NCBI GenBank assembly: GCA_032622095.1
Contig: CP136064.1
Coordinates: 148,492,864 to 148,556,863 of the forward strand
DNA length: 64,000 bases
Direction: 5' to 3'
Source of the DNA: Siphonodentalium dalli
Taxonomy: Eukaryota; Mollusca; Scaphopoda; Gadilida; Siphonodentaliidae
Translations under genes and position numbers: made by a program
In this document: piece by piece, positions 20,440 to 29,994 of the stretch
How positions within the stretch are numbered: position 1 is the stretch's first letter
Layout: every line of letters starts with the position of its first letter
The notes under the pieces: generated by a model
What the model was told of the DNA's origin: nothing
The model's database searches: none
The model's input: the letters and a program-made list of their open reading frames with translations, nothing else

Positions 20440-22628
20440 TACTGTAATAGACAAACCCCATAAATACAGATGGAATCGGATTAAGTGGGCGGTCTGTTTA
20501 AACTCGAATATTAGCGCGCTTATTAAAAATATGTGCACGCAGTTAGCGAGCACAACACACATGTCTCACACGCTATTTCTTGATAAGCGTTCACAAATAA
20601 TAATTTTTCTTGGAATTTCATGTTCTGACTAACTTGAAAAGTGCAAAAAAAATTTTTTGGCTAACATAAATTCATGATGAACCTTTTTCCATAACAAGAG
20701 TTCACATGGTGCATTCTGCGTGCATACATTATTAGCTCAACTTTACTTTGTAAAGTTTGAGCTATTGCCATGGCTTTGTCGTCCGTCGTCCGTGTGTGCG
20801 TGTGTACGTAACGCGTCAACAATAGAGGCTACAGGTCGTACCTTTGATCGGATCATTATGAAATTTGTCATAGCTGTTGACATCAACATTTGTACCGGAA
20901 TGATTCATTTTGGGGGTCATACGGAAAAAAAACATGGCCGCCAGCGGCCATCTTAGATTTCAAAGTTCAATCCATTAGCACGGGCTACAGGCCGTACTGT
21001 TCGTCTGATCGTCATGAAATTTGTCATGGATGTTAATATTGACATGTAGATGGGAACGAGTAATTTTGGGGTCATTCGGCCAAAAAACATGGCCGCCAGC
21101 AGCCGTCGTGGATTTTACTCTTTGCATGACTAAATCCTTTAGCACGGGCTACAGGTCCTACTTTTAGTCTGATCATCATAAAATTTGTCAAGAATGTTAA
21201 TAATGACATGTAGATGGGAACGAGTCATTTTGGGGTCATTCGGCCAAAAAACATGGCCGTCAGCAGCCATCTTGGATTTTACTCTTTGTATGACTAAATC
21301 CTTTAGCACGGGCTACAGGTCGTACCTTTAGTCTGATCATTATAAAATTTGTCATGGCTGTTGATATTGGAATGTAGATGGGAACGAGTCATTTTGGGGT
21401 CATTCGGACAAAAAACATGGCCGCCAGTGGCCATCTTGGATTTCAAAATTTAATCCATTAGCACGGGCCACAGGTCGTACTGATTGTCTGATCATCATGA
21501 AATTTGTCATGGATGATAATATTTACATGTAGATGGGAACGAGTAATTTTGGGGTCAATCGGCCAAAAAACATGGTCGCCAGCAGCCATCTTGGATTTTA
21601 CTCTTTGTATGACTAAATCCTTTAGCACGGGCTACAGGTTGTATCTTTAGTCTGATCATCATAAAATTTTTCATGAATGTTAATAATGACATGTAGATGG
21701 GAACGAGTCATTTTTGGGTTATTCGGGCAAAAAACATGGCCGCCAGCAGTCATCTTGGATTTTACTCTTTGTATGACTAAATCCTTTAGCACGGGCTACA
21801 GGTCGTACCTTTAGTCTGATAATCATGAAATTTATCATGGTTGTTGAAATTGGAATGTAGATGGGAACGAGTCATTTTGGGGTCATTCGGACAAAAAACA
21901 TGGCCGCCAGTGGCCATCTTTGTTTTCAAAATTCAATCCATTAGCACGGGCCACAGGTCGCACTGTTCGTCTGATCGTCATGAAATTTGTCATGGATGTT
22001 AATATTGACATGTAGATGGGAACGAGTAATTTTGGGGTCATTCGGCCCAAAAACATGGCCGCCAGCAGCCATCTTGGATTTTACTCTTTGTATGACTAAA
22101 TTCTTTAGCACGGGCTACAGGTCGTACCTTTAGTCTGATCATCATCAAATTTGTCATGGATGTTAACAATGACATGTAGATTGGAACGAGTCATTTTGGG
22201 GTCAATCGGCCAAAAAACATGGCCGCCAGCAGCCATCTTGGATTTTACTCTTTGTATGACTAAATTCTATAGCATGGGCTACAGGTCGTACCTTTAGTCT
22301 GATCGTCATAAAATTTGTCATTGATGTTAACGATGACATGTAGATGGGAACGACTCATTTTGGGGTCATTCGGCCGAAAACATGGCCGCCAGCAGCCATC
22401 TTGGATTTTACTTTTCTCTTCATGTCTATAAACTAGTATTAGACATTCAACTTTCCACATTCCTAATCGCTCCATTGACTGTAATATATTAAATTATTCC
22501 CTTTCCAAGTTGAGCTACAGTGTCATTGACACTTTCATTGGATAATCGCGCTTATGCGTGGCAATGTTCTCGCTACGGGGTGCGCTAAAATCGAGCTTAA
22601 ATTCCCACTTAATCTGATTCCAACTGTA
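20440..22628. repeat. Diverged inverted copies flanking the minisatellite element
   Basis: 20465-20520 (ACAGATGGAATCGGATTAAG, then GGG, CTCGAATATTAGCGCG) is inverted and diverged relative to 22560-22628 (GCGCTAAAATCGAGC, then CCCACTTAATCTGATTCCAA). These may be the arms of an older element into which the array inserted. Confidence 0.45.
20732..22540 (+). repeat. Minisatellite-cored repeat family B, copy 1
   Basis: Head TTAGCTCAACTTTACTTTG folds with TAAAGTTTGAGCTA. It is followed by GTCCGTCGTCC and about nine tandem units of 156-165 bp (key words GGGCTACAGGTCGTACC, AAATTTGTCATGG, ATGGCCGCCAGCAGCCATCT). The 3' end carries CCAAGTTGAGCTA, inverse to the head, then a short hairpin (AGTGTCATTGACACT) and TTCATTG. 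The copy at 58480-62264 shares both ends, so these are element boundaries. A tandem core between fixed ends with a terminal hairpin recalls bivalve pearl/Helentron-like elements; that comparison is inference. Confidence 0.85.
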
Positions 22629-22676
22629 ACAGGGCCGGGAACCTTGAGCCTCTAAACCAAAGCGCTTTGTGTTTAA

Positions 22677-22920
22677 AATTGGATTAAAACATAAATAAAT
22701 GACTGTCTGATAGGACAAACTAGTGCACATGTACAAATCAATTTTTTATGGAAACTATTATTTGGAAAGTTATTATAGAAATTTCTTATTTTTCATCTAA
22801 TTTTCTACATGAAAGTTAGTTTTCGCCAAACATTGAATTGCGCATGTACACTGATTTTCTACAGCTCATGCACTAGTTTGTCCACTCAGACAGTCTTTTA
22901 TGTCTGTCTTCAATCCAATT
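22677..22920. mobile_element. 244-bp MITE with inverted termini
   Basis: AATTGGATT at 22677 and AATCCAATT ending at 22920 are followed inward by matching blocks: ACATAAA/TTTATGT, TGACTGTCTGA/TCAGACAGTC and GGACAAACTAGTGCA/TGCACTAGTTTGTCC. The arms total about 60 bp with small loops. No clear target duplication. Confidence 0.75.
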
Positions 22921-22937
22921 ATATACACAAATTATAA

Positions 22938-23083
22938 GTTATTGTGGTGGATTGACGGTATTAAACATGGTCTGATGTTCACTGCTTGGAATCTATGTTC
23001 AACTGAGACGCAAATGTCGAGGTTGAACATATGTTGTATGCTGCAAACATCAGACCATGTTATCGTCAATCAACCACAATAAC
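22938..23083. repeat. Strong foldback hairpin, 146 bp
   Basis: The outer arm GTTATTGTGGTGGATTGACG pairs with CGTCAATCAACCACAATAAC. Then AACATGGTCTGATGTT pairs with AACATCAGACCATGTT, and the inner ATGTTCAAC pairs with GTTGAACAT around an 18-base loop. It is a long near-continuous stem, compatible with a small MITE or a hairpin-RNA precursor. Confidence 0.8.
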
Positions 23084-23340
23084 ATATATGTTCCGTCGGA
23101 ATCTTTGTTTTCTGCCTTTTAAGTGTTAACAGAATGATAACTGTTAAAATGCAGAAAAATTTACCCTGACAGTCTATTTCTGCATAACGTCATCCGTAAA
23201 CATAAGGCCCTTGATTTCGCGTGTCAAGACGGGAACATAACAAATATTGAGGGGTTCTTTGACCGGTCAGAACCCTAGAATCTTGCTGGAGACGGAACAT
23301 ATATGGATGTTCAGTTAATAAGTTATCAGATCTGAACATC
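23084..23340. repeat. Spaced inverted words around GGAACATATATG
   Basis: AACATATATGTTCCGTCGG near 23082, and GAGACGGAACATATATGG near 23290, are inverse copies about 200 bp apart, with AATCTTTG/AATCTTGC beside them. This may be an outer arm of the adjacent foldback. Confidence 0.45.
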
Positions 23341-23410
23341 ACTACCACTGAATGAATGGGAATCCATTAATAAATCTCAGGAATAAAAATAAAATAACAT
23401 ACATTGCAAA

Positions 23411-23600
23411 TTATGATGTGATATGTGCTGAGCAAAAAAACATATACAGTAGTGCTCGAGGTATGTGGTCATTTAGCCGCGGCAGAGTTGTGGGTGATTT
23501 TTCGGGATTTGGTCGGGGTGTGGCTTGTTGTCGTTCATCGGAAGGCTCTCCCCGAGAGCTTTCCGATGGGGGCGGTGGGCCGCGTTTCCGACTCCTGAAG
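23411..23600. other. GC-richer stretch, not assigned
   Basis: Open frames occur on both strands (for example 23411-23647 -, Pro/Arg-rich). It contains an inverted pair CGGAAGGCTCTC/GAGAGCTTTCCG. No coding family is recognised. Confidence 0.3.
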
Positions 23601-23619
23601 AGTTGCCCATGGTTCTGTT

Positions 23620-24960
23620 GCTGTACATTGCCGTATATGTATTCCATATTAATTATTGACAGTTGGATCTGTGTGGACGCTTTGACCGACGTGGCAGATA
23701 TTTGATCCTAGGACCGTAGCACGTCAGACCTCCAGCCTCACGTGCTGTGGTGGTTGGACCCAGAGTGTCATGTCGACTGAAGCGTTCACACAATGAAGTA
23801 ATTCTATATAAAGTATGAATAATACACGAAGTTACGTCACTTCATGCTATACCATGACAATTGCGATATACTCATAATTATATAATAATCAAGATGTACA
23901 TGGCAATTATGACTTGTATCCAAATACAATACTTGAAAAAATGAACGCATTGCAAATTATGTGGTGATGTGTGTTGAGCAAAATGCATATACATTGCCAT
24001 ATTTGTATTCCATGTCAACTATTACCAGTTGGATTTGTGTGGACGCTTTGACCGACATGGTACGCTTTTGATTCTGGGATCATAGCACTTCAGACCTCCA
24101 GTATCACGTGTTGTGGTGACTGGATCCAGAATGTCACGTCGACTGAAGCGTTCACACAATGACGTACTTCTATATAAAGTATGAATGATACATATTAAGG
24201 GACGTCATCTCATGTTATACCATGACAATTGCGGCATATTCATAATTATATAATTAATACATTATGTGTGAACAATTTGTGATCACATACGTTGGAGTTG
24301 CGTGACCCCTCAGGTCGTTTTTGGTGCGCACGTTATTTCGGCATCGTAGCGGTTGAGGCCTCTCATGGCCTCACCTGCTGTGATGACTGGATCAGGCGTG
24401 CCATATCGACTGGAGCGTTTCGCACAATAATCTGATTGTGTATTTATAACGGTACTATGTCTGAACTAAACAAATAAAAACGACATGACGTCACTACACA
24501 TTCGGTTATGACAACAATACTGAGACTCATTTAGACAGAACAGCACGGGTGTGTGAGCTGGCTGACGTGGTTGGGGTGCTGTTGTGACGGTGAAACGAGA
24601 ATCATAGGTTCGACTTTCACCTCACGGTATGGCAGCCGTGTGCTATGGCGTTAGCACTTTCACACAGCTGTGTTGTTCTGTGTTTATTGCACACTTAGAA
24701 TATATGCAATAAATGGCTATATTAGAGCTATATACTCAAACCTTGTAATTGTGTAGACATGAATGATATTCAAAGCGACGTGATGTCACCTCATGATATG
24801 GTCCACACACTATAAATAAATCGGATATTGTGTCATCGCCTTTGTCGACATGACACTTGTTCGACCCCACTATTGTAGCACTACAGGCACCCAGCCTTAT
24901 GTGCTGTGATGGAGGGGTCGAACGTGCCATGCCGGCTGGAGCGTTCACATGCACTATTGT
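23620..24960 (+). repeat. Five diverged tRNA-like repeat units
   Basis: Units centre near 23740, 24095, 24380, 24590 and 24900. The first two are closest, sharing GTGTGGACGCTTTGACCGAC, CGTGCTGTGGTG or CGTGTTGTGGTG, and GAAGCGTTCACACAATGA. Units 3 and 5 share GCTGTGATG, then CGTGCCAT and GGAGCGTTYRCA. Several contain box-A-like (GTAGCGGTTGAGG) and box-B-like (GGGTCGAACGTGCC) words at tRNA-like spacing. This is probably a cluster of old tRNA-derived SINE copies or an amplified tRNA-like sequence. Confidence 0.55.
24555..24620 (+). ncRNA. tRNA-like internal promoter (box A and box B)
   Basis: TGGCTGACGTGGTTGGGG (24559-24576) resembles box A (TRGCNNAGYNGG) and GGTTCGACTTTC (24607-24618) resembles box B (GGTTCGANTCC). 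The separation of about 48 bp is that of a tRNA gene. Flanks do not form a clean acceptor stem, so a tRNA-derived SINE head is more likely than a functional tRNA. Confidence 0.4.
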
Positions 24961-25170
24961 GTAACCATGCATATATACGTTTATTGTTTTAAATTGAATA
25001 TAATATTGAAACATACTTTGCAGAACCATACGATGAACACTGAGCCTAACTTAGAGTTCTAAACAGAACTAAACAATAACTGAAATAAAGCCCCTGCCCA
25101 AAATACTTGGCTATGCCACTCAAACTCATTTCTCTTAACACTCTCTCACCCTACCCATGTATCGCGGACG

Positions 25171-25908
25171 ATGACGAAACCTCTCTTGTATATATTATTT
25201 CCCCTGCTAATGTCTAGTATTGGCATTAGCACGGTCAATGCTAGAGGCTTAACCAATAGCGTGAAACGTGCTGAGGTATTCCAGTATATTAGTTCAAAAA
25301 AGTGCCCAATTGTCTGCTTGCAAGAAACTCACTTTACCACAGATATGGAAAACATCATCTCTACCGAATGGGATGGTGACGCGTACTTCAATTCTCATAA
25401 TTCTCGTTCTAAAGGTGTAGCTTTTCTAATTGACAAATCCTATAACTTAAATATCTTGATTCATGGAATAGTTAATGTGGGAGAGGGTACATGTCTGATT
25501 TTGGATGTAACCATAAATCGAACACGAGTCGCCCTTGTTGGATTATATGGGCCCTGTATCGACGATCCTTCCCTCTTTGAAAGTATACAAGAAAAACTTG
25601 TCGAATTAGGTAATGAATCGCTAATTATATGTGGTGACTGGAATCTGGTCCTTGATCAAAATGCGGACACAAAACAATATTCGAAAGATAATTGCCCAAA
25701 ATCAAGAGAGACTGTAAAGAAAATGATAAACACACTGAGTATATGCGATATATGGCGACGTATGAAAGGGGATCAAACACAATTCACTTGGTGGCCGAAT
25801 AATAGAAAGCGGTTCTCTCGTTTAGATTTCTTTTTAATTTCTGAGCACTTCGTACCGCTTATAGACGACATCAGAGTCCTCCCTAAAATGTTGACACTTT
25901 TATCGCTG
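25171..25908 (+). pseudogene. L1/Tx1-like LINE, apurinic endonuclease domain
   Basis: A 249-codon frame with endonuclease-family motifs in order: STVNARGL (residues 20-27), LQETH (50-54), VGLYGP (123-128), ICGDWNLVLD (153-162) and SRLDFFLIS (216-224). In intact LINEs this domain nicks target DNA for reverse transcription. The final motif with its catalytic histidine is missing: the sequence jumps from VLPKM (about 25890) to unrelated codons and a stop. About 250 residues that normally link endonuclease and reverse transcriptase are deleted here. The initiator shown is only the first Met; recognisable homology starts near 25213. Confidence 0.88.
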
Positions 25909-25934
25909 CAAAGTCAATAAAATCGCTTAGCGAC

Positions 25935-26536
25935 ATGGATGCAATGAATGCTGAGGGGAAATTAACAATATCTGAAGTAACAGTAGCCCTTTTTGAAATG
26001 AAAAATAATAAAGCTCCCGGGATATGTGGATTTACTGTAGAATTCTTCAGAGAATTATGGGATGATCTGAAAGTGTATTTATTGAACTCCCTCAATATGG
26101 CCTATAAGTCAGGCACTCTATCTATTACACAACGGCATGGCATCCTGAATTGTATACCAAAAGGAGGGAAGGATCAGTCATTGCTTGCTAATCAAAGACC
26201 GCTCACATTGCTGACCATACCTTATAAAATATTGACAACAGCCCTTGCAAACAGACTAAAACCGCTATTAAATAAAATTATAGAACGAGATCAAACAGGT
26301 TTTATTAGAGGGAGGTTCATTGCTGAAAATATCAGAATTGTGTCAGATGTAATAGACTATACTTCAATGAACAATATACCAGGATGCCTTCTACTTATTG
26401 ATTTTCAAAAAGCTTTTGATACAATTTCTTGGAATTTTATCCAATAAACTTTGTCGCTTTTCAATTTTGGACCTTCATTCAGAAATTGGATGAATATCCT
26501 ATATCATGATATATTTTCTACGGTCAAGCAATTTGG
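25935..26536 (+). pseudogene. L1/Tx1-like LINE, reverse transcriptase N-terminal half
   Basis: It reads SEVTVALFEMKNNKAPGICG (usual form NKSPGPDGFTAEFY), RPLTLLTIPYKILTTALANR, ERDQTGFIRGR and LLIDFQKAFDTISWNFIQ, the last being motif A with its catalytic Asp. After a stop at 26445 the same frame continues TLSLFNFGPSFRNWMNILYH, then STVKQFGCIF (to about 26535). There the sequence breaks before motifs B and C, so the YxDD box is absent. It cannot be active. Confidence 0.9.
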
Positions 26537-27307
26537 GTGTATTTTTTTGACCAAAACGGGAATATTTTAAGTTTTGCGAATTTTAGTAAAAGATTCTCTT
26601 TTAATCCAGATTATATTTATTATATTGGAATAACAAAACGTATACAAGCTTACTTTTCTACTTTGGACAACTCAAGACGAATGATAGTCAAAACACATAG
26701 ACCGACAATGCCTGAAGAATTCAGGATAATTATGAACAATAAGGGTCACCAGTTTTTACGACACAGTAACAAACCTACCACTAGTTTAAGCTATCTCGCG
26801 AACAAATGGCCTGAGTTTGCTTACAGTGACATCAATTGGAATAAGGTGGCGTCTGCACCATTCAATTGTGGCAAAATTGAGGTAAAACTCATATGGTTTC
26901 AATTTAAAATAGTACACAAAATATTAGGTACAAATTCATTAGTATCAAAATTTTCTACCCCCAAACTCTGTGATTTTTGTGACAGCGAGAATGAAACTAT
27001 AACACATTTATTTTGGAGATGCAATGTTACAAATTCTTTTTGGAGGTAAGTTTCAGAAAAGCTGAGTTTTAAGATCACTAAACAAATAGCAATATTTGGT
27101 ATTACTCCCTCCAGAAATGCTGCCAATTTCACCTTCATGCTTATAAGATATTTCATATTTAGATGCAAATTTAAAATACCCAAGAAGCCGACATTGACAG
27201 CCTTCATAAGATTTGCAACAAACTACCGAAAAGCTGATTGTTTTTTTCTGGATGATGATACATATTCTAATAGATGGGCAATATTGGATCCTATACTGGA
27301 CTTATGA
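26537..27307 (+). pseudogene. L1/Tx1-like LINE, C-terminal region with CCHC-type finger
   Basis: It reads KLIWFQFKIVHKILGTNSLV and LCDFCDSENETITHLFWRCN. This is the Cys-x2-Cys, His-x4-Cys finger found at the end of L1/Tx1-type proteins. A single in-frame stop after SFWR (27049) is followed in the same frame by GITPSRNAANFTFMLIRYFI, then KIPKKPTLTAFIRFATNYRK and NRWAILDPILDL, to the natural stop at 27305-27307. One nonsense change thus splits an otherwise intact 3' end. The 3' UTR or tail is not obvious. Confidence 0.85.
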
Positions 27308-27658
27308 ACAGTTAATGTATTGATCATATATGGAGATGGTTTTGTCATCCACCGCCTTCAACCTCTTCGACTAAACTATCTATCTATACGTACGTACGTA
27401 GCAGCCCACCATCCTTCCCGATACACCAAAGCATCCGATATTTGTTTACTTCTTTATTAACTCCTTAGTCACTAATTTAGTATTTAAAAATACCATGCCT
27501 ATAAAGAAAGTGGGGGCAATGCCATACACATAGGTTCCAATACATACAGCATATACTGCTATATATGTCCTAGAATAATATAGGGATTGTTTGCCGTGTG
27601 TATTGTAACTTGTATTAATTTTCCCACAATGAAGTAGAACACACTACCCTATTACCAA

Positions 27659-27733
27659 TAAGGGCGTTATGAAACAACATCTGTATAATATATAATTAAT
27701 CCTTTTATTTCAGACAAAAAGAACGCCCTTACC
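27659..27733. repeat. Short inverted pair TAAGGGCGTT/AACGCCCTTA
   Basis: Perfect 10-bp inverted words 54 bp apart. They could be the ends of a tiny element or a chance hairpin. Confidence 0.45.
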
Positions 27734-27879
27734 CCTGCCACGTGGGTGTGTATGGGCTATGTAAAAACGTGGCTTATATATCTAAGGAATTAATAAAGAT
27801 ATCTAAATTTAAAAAAAATAGGATACATGGACCTCATAATGAATATATGGTTTAACTTCACAATGCATGGACTTTATCA

Positions 27880-28165
27880 ACCCCTCAATGTTTATAACCC
27901 CAGTATACATGGACAAAACTCTTTACTAACCCCATTATGCATGGACAAAATTATTGACGCAATGCATATTCTCCTCAATGTTTATAACCCCAGTATACAT
28001 GGACAAAACCCTTTTATACTAACCCCATTATGCATGGACAAAATTATTGACACAACGTATCTGTCAACTGTAAAGCTATTGCCAACCCCACAATGGGGGC
28101 ACTGACAGATTTACTAACCCCATTATGCATGGAAAAAATTATTGACACAACGTATCTGTCAACTG
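27880..28165 (+). repeat. Tandem duplications of TACATGGACAAAA / TGCATGGACAAAATTATTGA
   Basis: Two 90-bp units start near 27885 (TTTATAACCCCAGTATACAT) and 27978. A third partial unit (ACTAACCCCATTATGCATGG) lies near 28112, each followed by TTATTGACACAACGTATCTG in the later copies. This is local tandem amplification. Confidence 0.75.
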
Positions 28166-28660
28166 TAGAGCTGTCCGTCCGTCAAGAATCATCTTCTTCT
28201 CCAGAACCGTAAGACGTAACAGGTTCATATTTGGTGTGGATGTTCCCTAGGTGAATCTCATTCAGATTTGTTCAAATGAGGTCATCAGGTCAATTAGTTG
28301 AAAAAGCAGGGCCACAACTCTAATCCTTCATAGTAATTCTTAGAACGACTTCTTTTCCAGAACTATAAGGCCTAATGGGTTCATATTTGGTGTGGATGTT
28401 CCCTAGGTGACTCCCATTCAGATTTGTTCAAATGAGGTCACCAGGTTGATTAGTTGAGAAACCAGGACCATAACTCATAGTAATTCTTACAATGACTTCT
28501 TCTCAAGGAATAATGTGCTAATATTTGGTACGTAGGGACCTTGGTTGACTGGGGTTCAGATTTGTTCAAATGGGGTCACTGGGTCAAATAGGGGCAGAGC
28601 CAGGGACATAACTCTAAAAACAAAAAATTACATTTTTGCATTTTGACCTTTAATTTTTTT
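28166..28660 (+). repeat. Dispersed repeat family A body, tandemly repeated
   Basis: GTTCATATTTGGTGTGGATG, then TTCCCTAGGTGA, CAGATTTGTTCAAATGAGGT and CAT/ACCAGGT. These repeat at about 28222 and 28378, with a diverged third unit at 28520. The same blocks occur at 31960-32200 and 56355-56580. The family head is missing here. Confidence 0.75.
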
Positions 28661-29158
28661 TTAGACACACCACAGCCTAGTATTTCTTACCTAGATTTTT
28701 CTTAGCACGTTCTTCATCTGTATGGATTTTGGTATTGTTTATTTAACCCTTTCCACTCTTGTTTTATATAGAATTCATTCAAGCCAGGATGAATCAAACA
28801 TTTTTCATCTGATCGACACCAAATATGGTATATGAATTTTTGACACCTAAATACAGATCAAGTTCAAATATGGGTTTGATCAGATATATTTTAACAGAGT
28901 TATGGTCCTTTATAATTCATACCTCTTTGCCATGCACTATTAATTTTTAAGAGAAAATGACACCACTGAAGGCTGCTGTGTTATTGAATGATACAATTTA
29001 TCACTATGGACACCTGCTACTGCTGGCTAAAGTCTGCTTGCTTGCAGACCTGTTTACCATCTGTCAAACATCTGTCAAACAGGTTCATGGCATTAGTTAA
29101 ACACCTATTCTACAAGAATAAATAGGAATTGTTCATTTGTAGGGATCTTTTACAGACA

Positions 29159-29369
29159 CAAGCCTTGAAATAGTGTGCCTGTCATTTGCAGAATGATGTC
29201 CCCAGAGGGTGAATTTGTTTATGCCACCCCGCATTGTGGGCTAGCATCACCAAAGTCACCCTCTGGGAACCTCATTCTGCTGAGTTGTAAGCTATGTGGG
29301 GTAGCATCACTAAATTCACCCTCTGGGGACCTCATTCTGCAAATGACAGACACACTATTTCAAGGCTTG
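29159..29369. mobile_element. hAT-like MITE, 211 bp, 8-bp TSD
   Basis: Perfect 8-bp duplications TACAGACA lie at 29151-29158 and 29370-29377. The termini CAAGCCTTGAAATAGTGTG and CACACTATTTCAAGGCTTG extend to about 60-bp arms (through CATTTGCAGAATGA, GTCCCC and AGAGGGTGAATTT). The 8-bp duplication and CA..TG ends fit the hAT superfamily. The central 80 bp holds an internal direct repeat (GGGCTAGCATCAC/GGGGTAGCATCAC). Partial copies lie at 44236-44290 and about 50625-50670. Confidence 0.88.
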
Positions 29370-29524
29370 TACAGACATGGCTATTTAGAGACATTGTTGT
29401 TTACAGAGACACTGTTGTCTTATCTTAGAAAAAAATTAATCCACATATTCCTTAGTTCCATCATATGATGTCATTGAAAATGATTAACCCTCTCCGAACA
29501 TCATATGGTCTTCAGTTGTTTTTA

Positions 29525-29990
29525 TGTTTACCCATACCATAGTATGGTAAACATAGTGTCGTTGCCCGGATTGACCACTCGTCGTTCGTCCGTCTGTCTG
29601 TCTGTCCGTAGACACTTTACGAGTAATGCGATAACTCAAACATTTTCTATCCGATCGAAACCAAATTTTGTATATAGGTTTCTCAGCCCAAAATACAGAT
29701 CGAGTTCGAATTTGTTACAGAGTTTTTGTTACAGAGTTATGGCCATTTTCAACTTAGAATTCACGCATTCTGCCATAACTCAAACATTTTTGGAACCAAA
29801 TTTGGTATGTGTGTTTCACAGCCCAAAATACAGATCGAGTCCGAATATGGGTTTGATACGATTAATTTTAAAGGAGTTATGACCCTTTTTCGAGAAGGAA
29901 AAAAAAAATCAATTTTTTTAGATTTGCTAAATTTAGCATATACAAATATTAAATTTTGTTTGAACTTTAATAACAATAAAAAAAAAATTA
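29525..29990 (+). repeat. Dispersed repeat family C, copy 2
   Basis: Head ACCATAGTATGGTAAACATA, then GTCCGTCTGTCTGTCTGTCC, TAACTCAAACATTTTCTATC, CCCAAAATACAGATCGAGTT and GAGTTATGGCCATTTTCAAC. The second half repeats internally (CCCAAAATACAGATCGAGTC, GGAGTTATGACCC). It ends in an A/T-rich tail. Very close to 37565-37990. Confidence 0.8.
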
Positions 29991-29994
29991 AATA

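Noticed and set aside
20800-22480. Repeated open frames of about 60-78 codons in the family B arrays
   Set aside because: They are the same part of a 160-bp DNA unit read in one frame (…KIQDGCWRPCF…), differing by repeat divergence. The frame is broken at unit boundaries and the unit has non-coding hairpin ends, so they are shadows of the repeat.
20800-22480. A CRISPR-like array
   Set aside because: The units are contiguous 156-165-bp tandem repeats with no short repeat/unique spacer alternation, and the genome is plainly eukaryotic.
23740-24620. Functional tRNA genes
   Set aside because: Box A and B words are present, but I could not pair a clean acceptor stem or anticodon arm in any unit, and the units differ too much to be active genes.
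25171-27307. A host gene for a DNA-repair-type endonuclease
   Set aside because: The endonuclease-like frame is followed by reverse transcriptase motifs and a LINE C-terminal finger in the same order as L1/Tx1 elements, so it is a retrotransposon.
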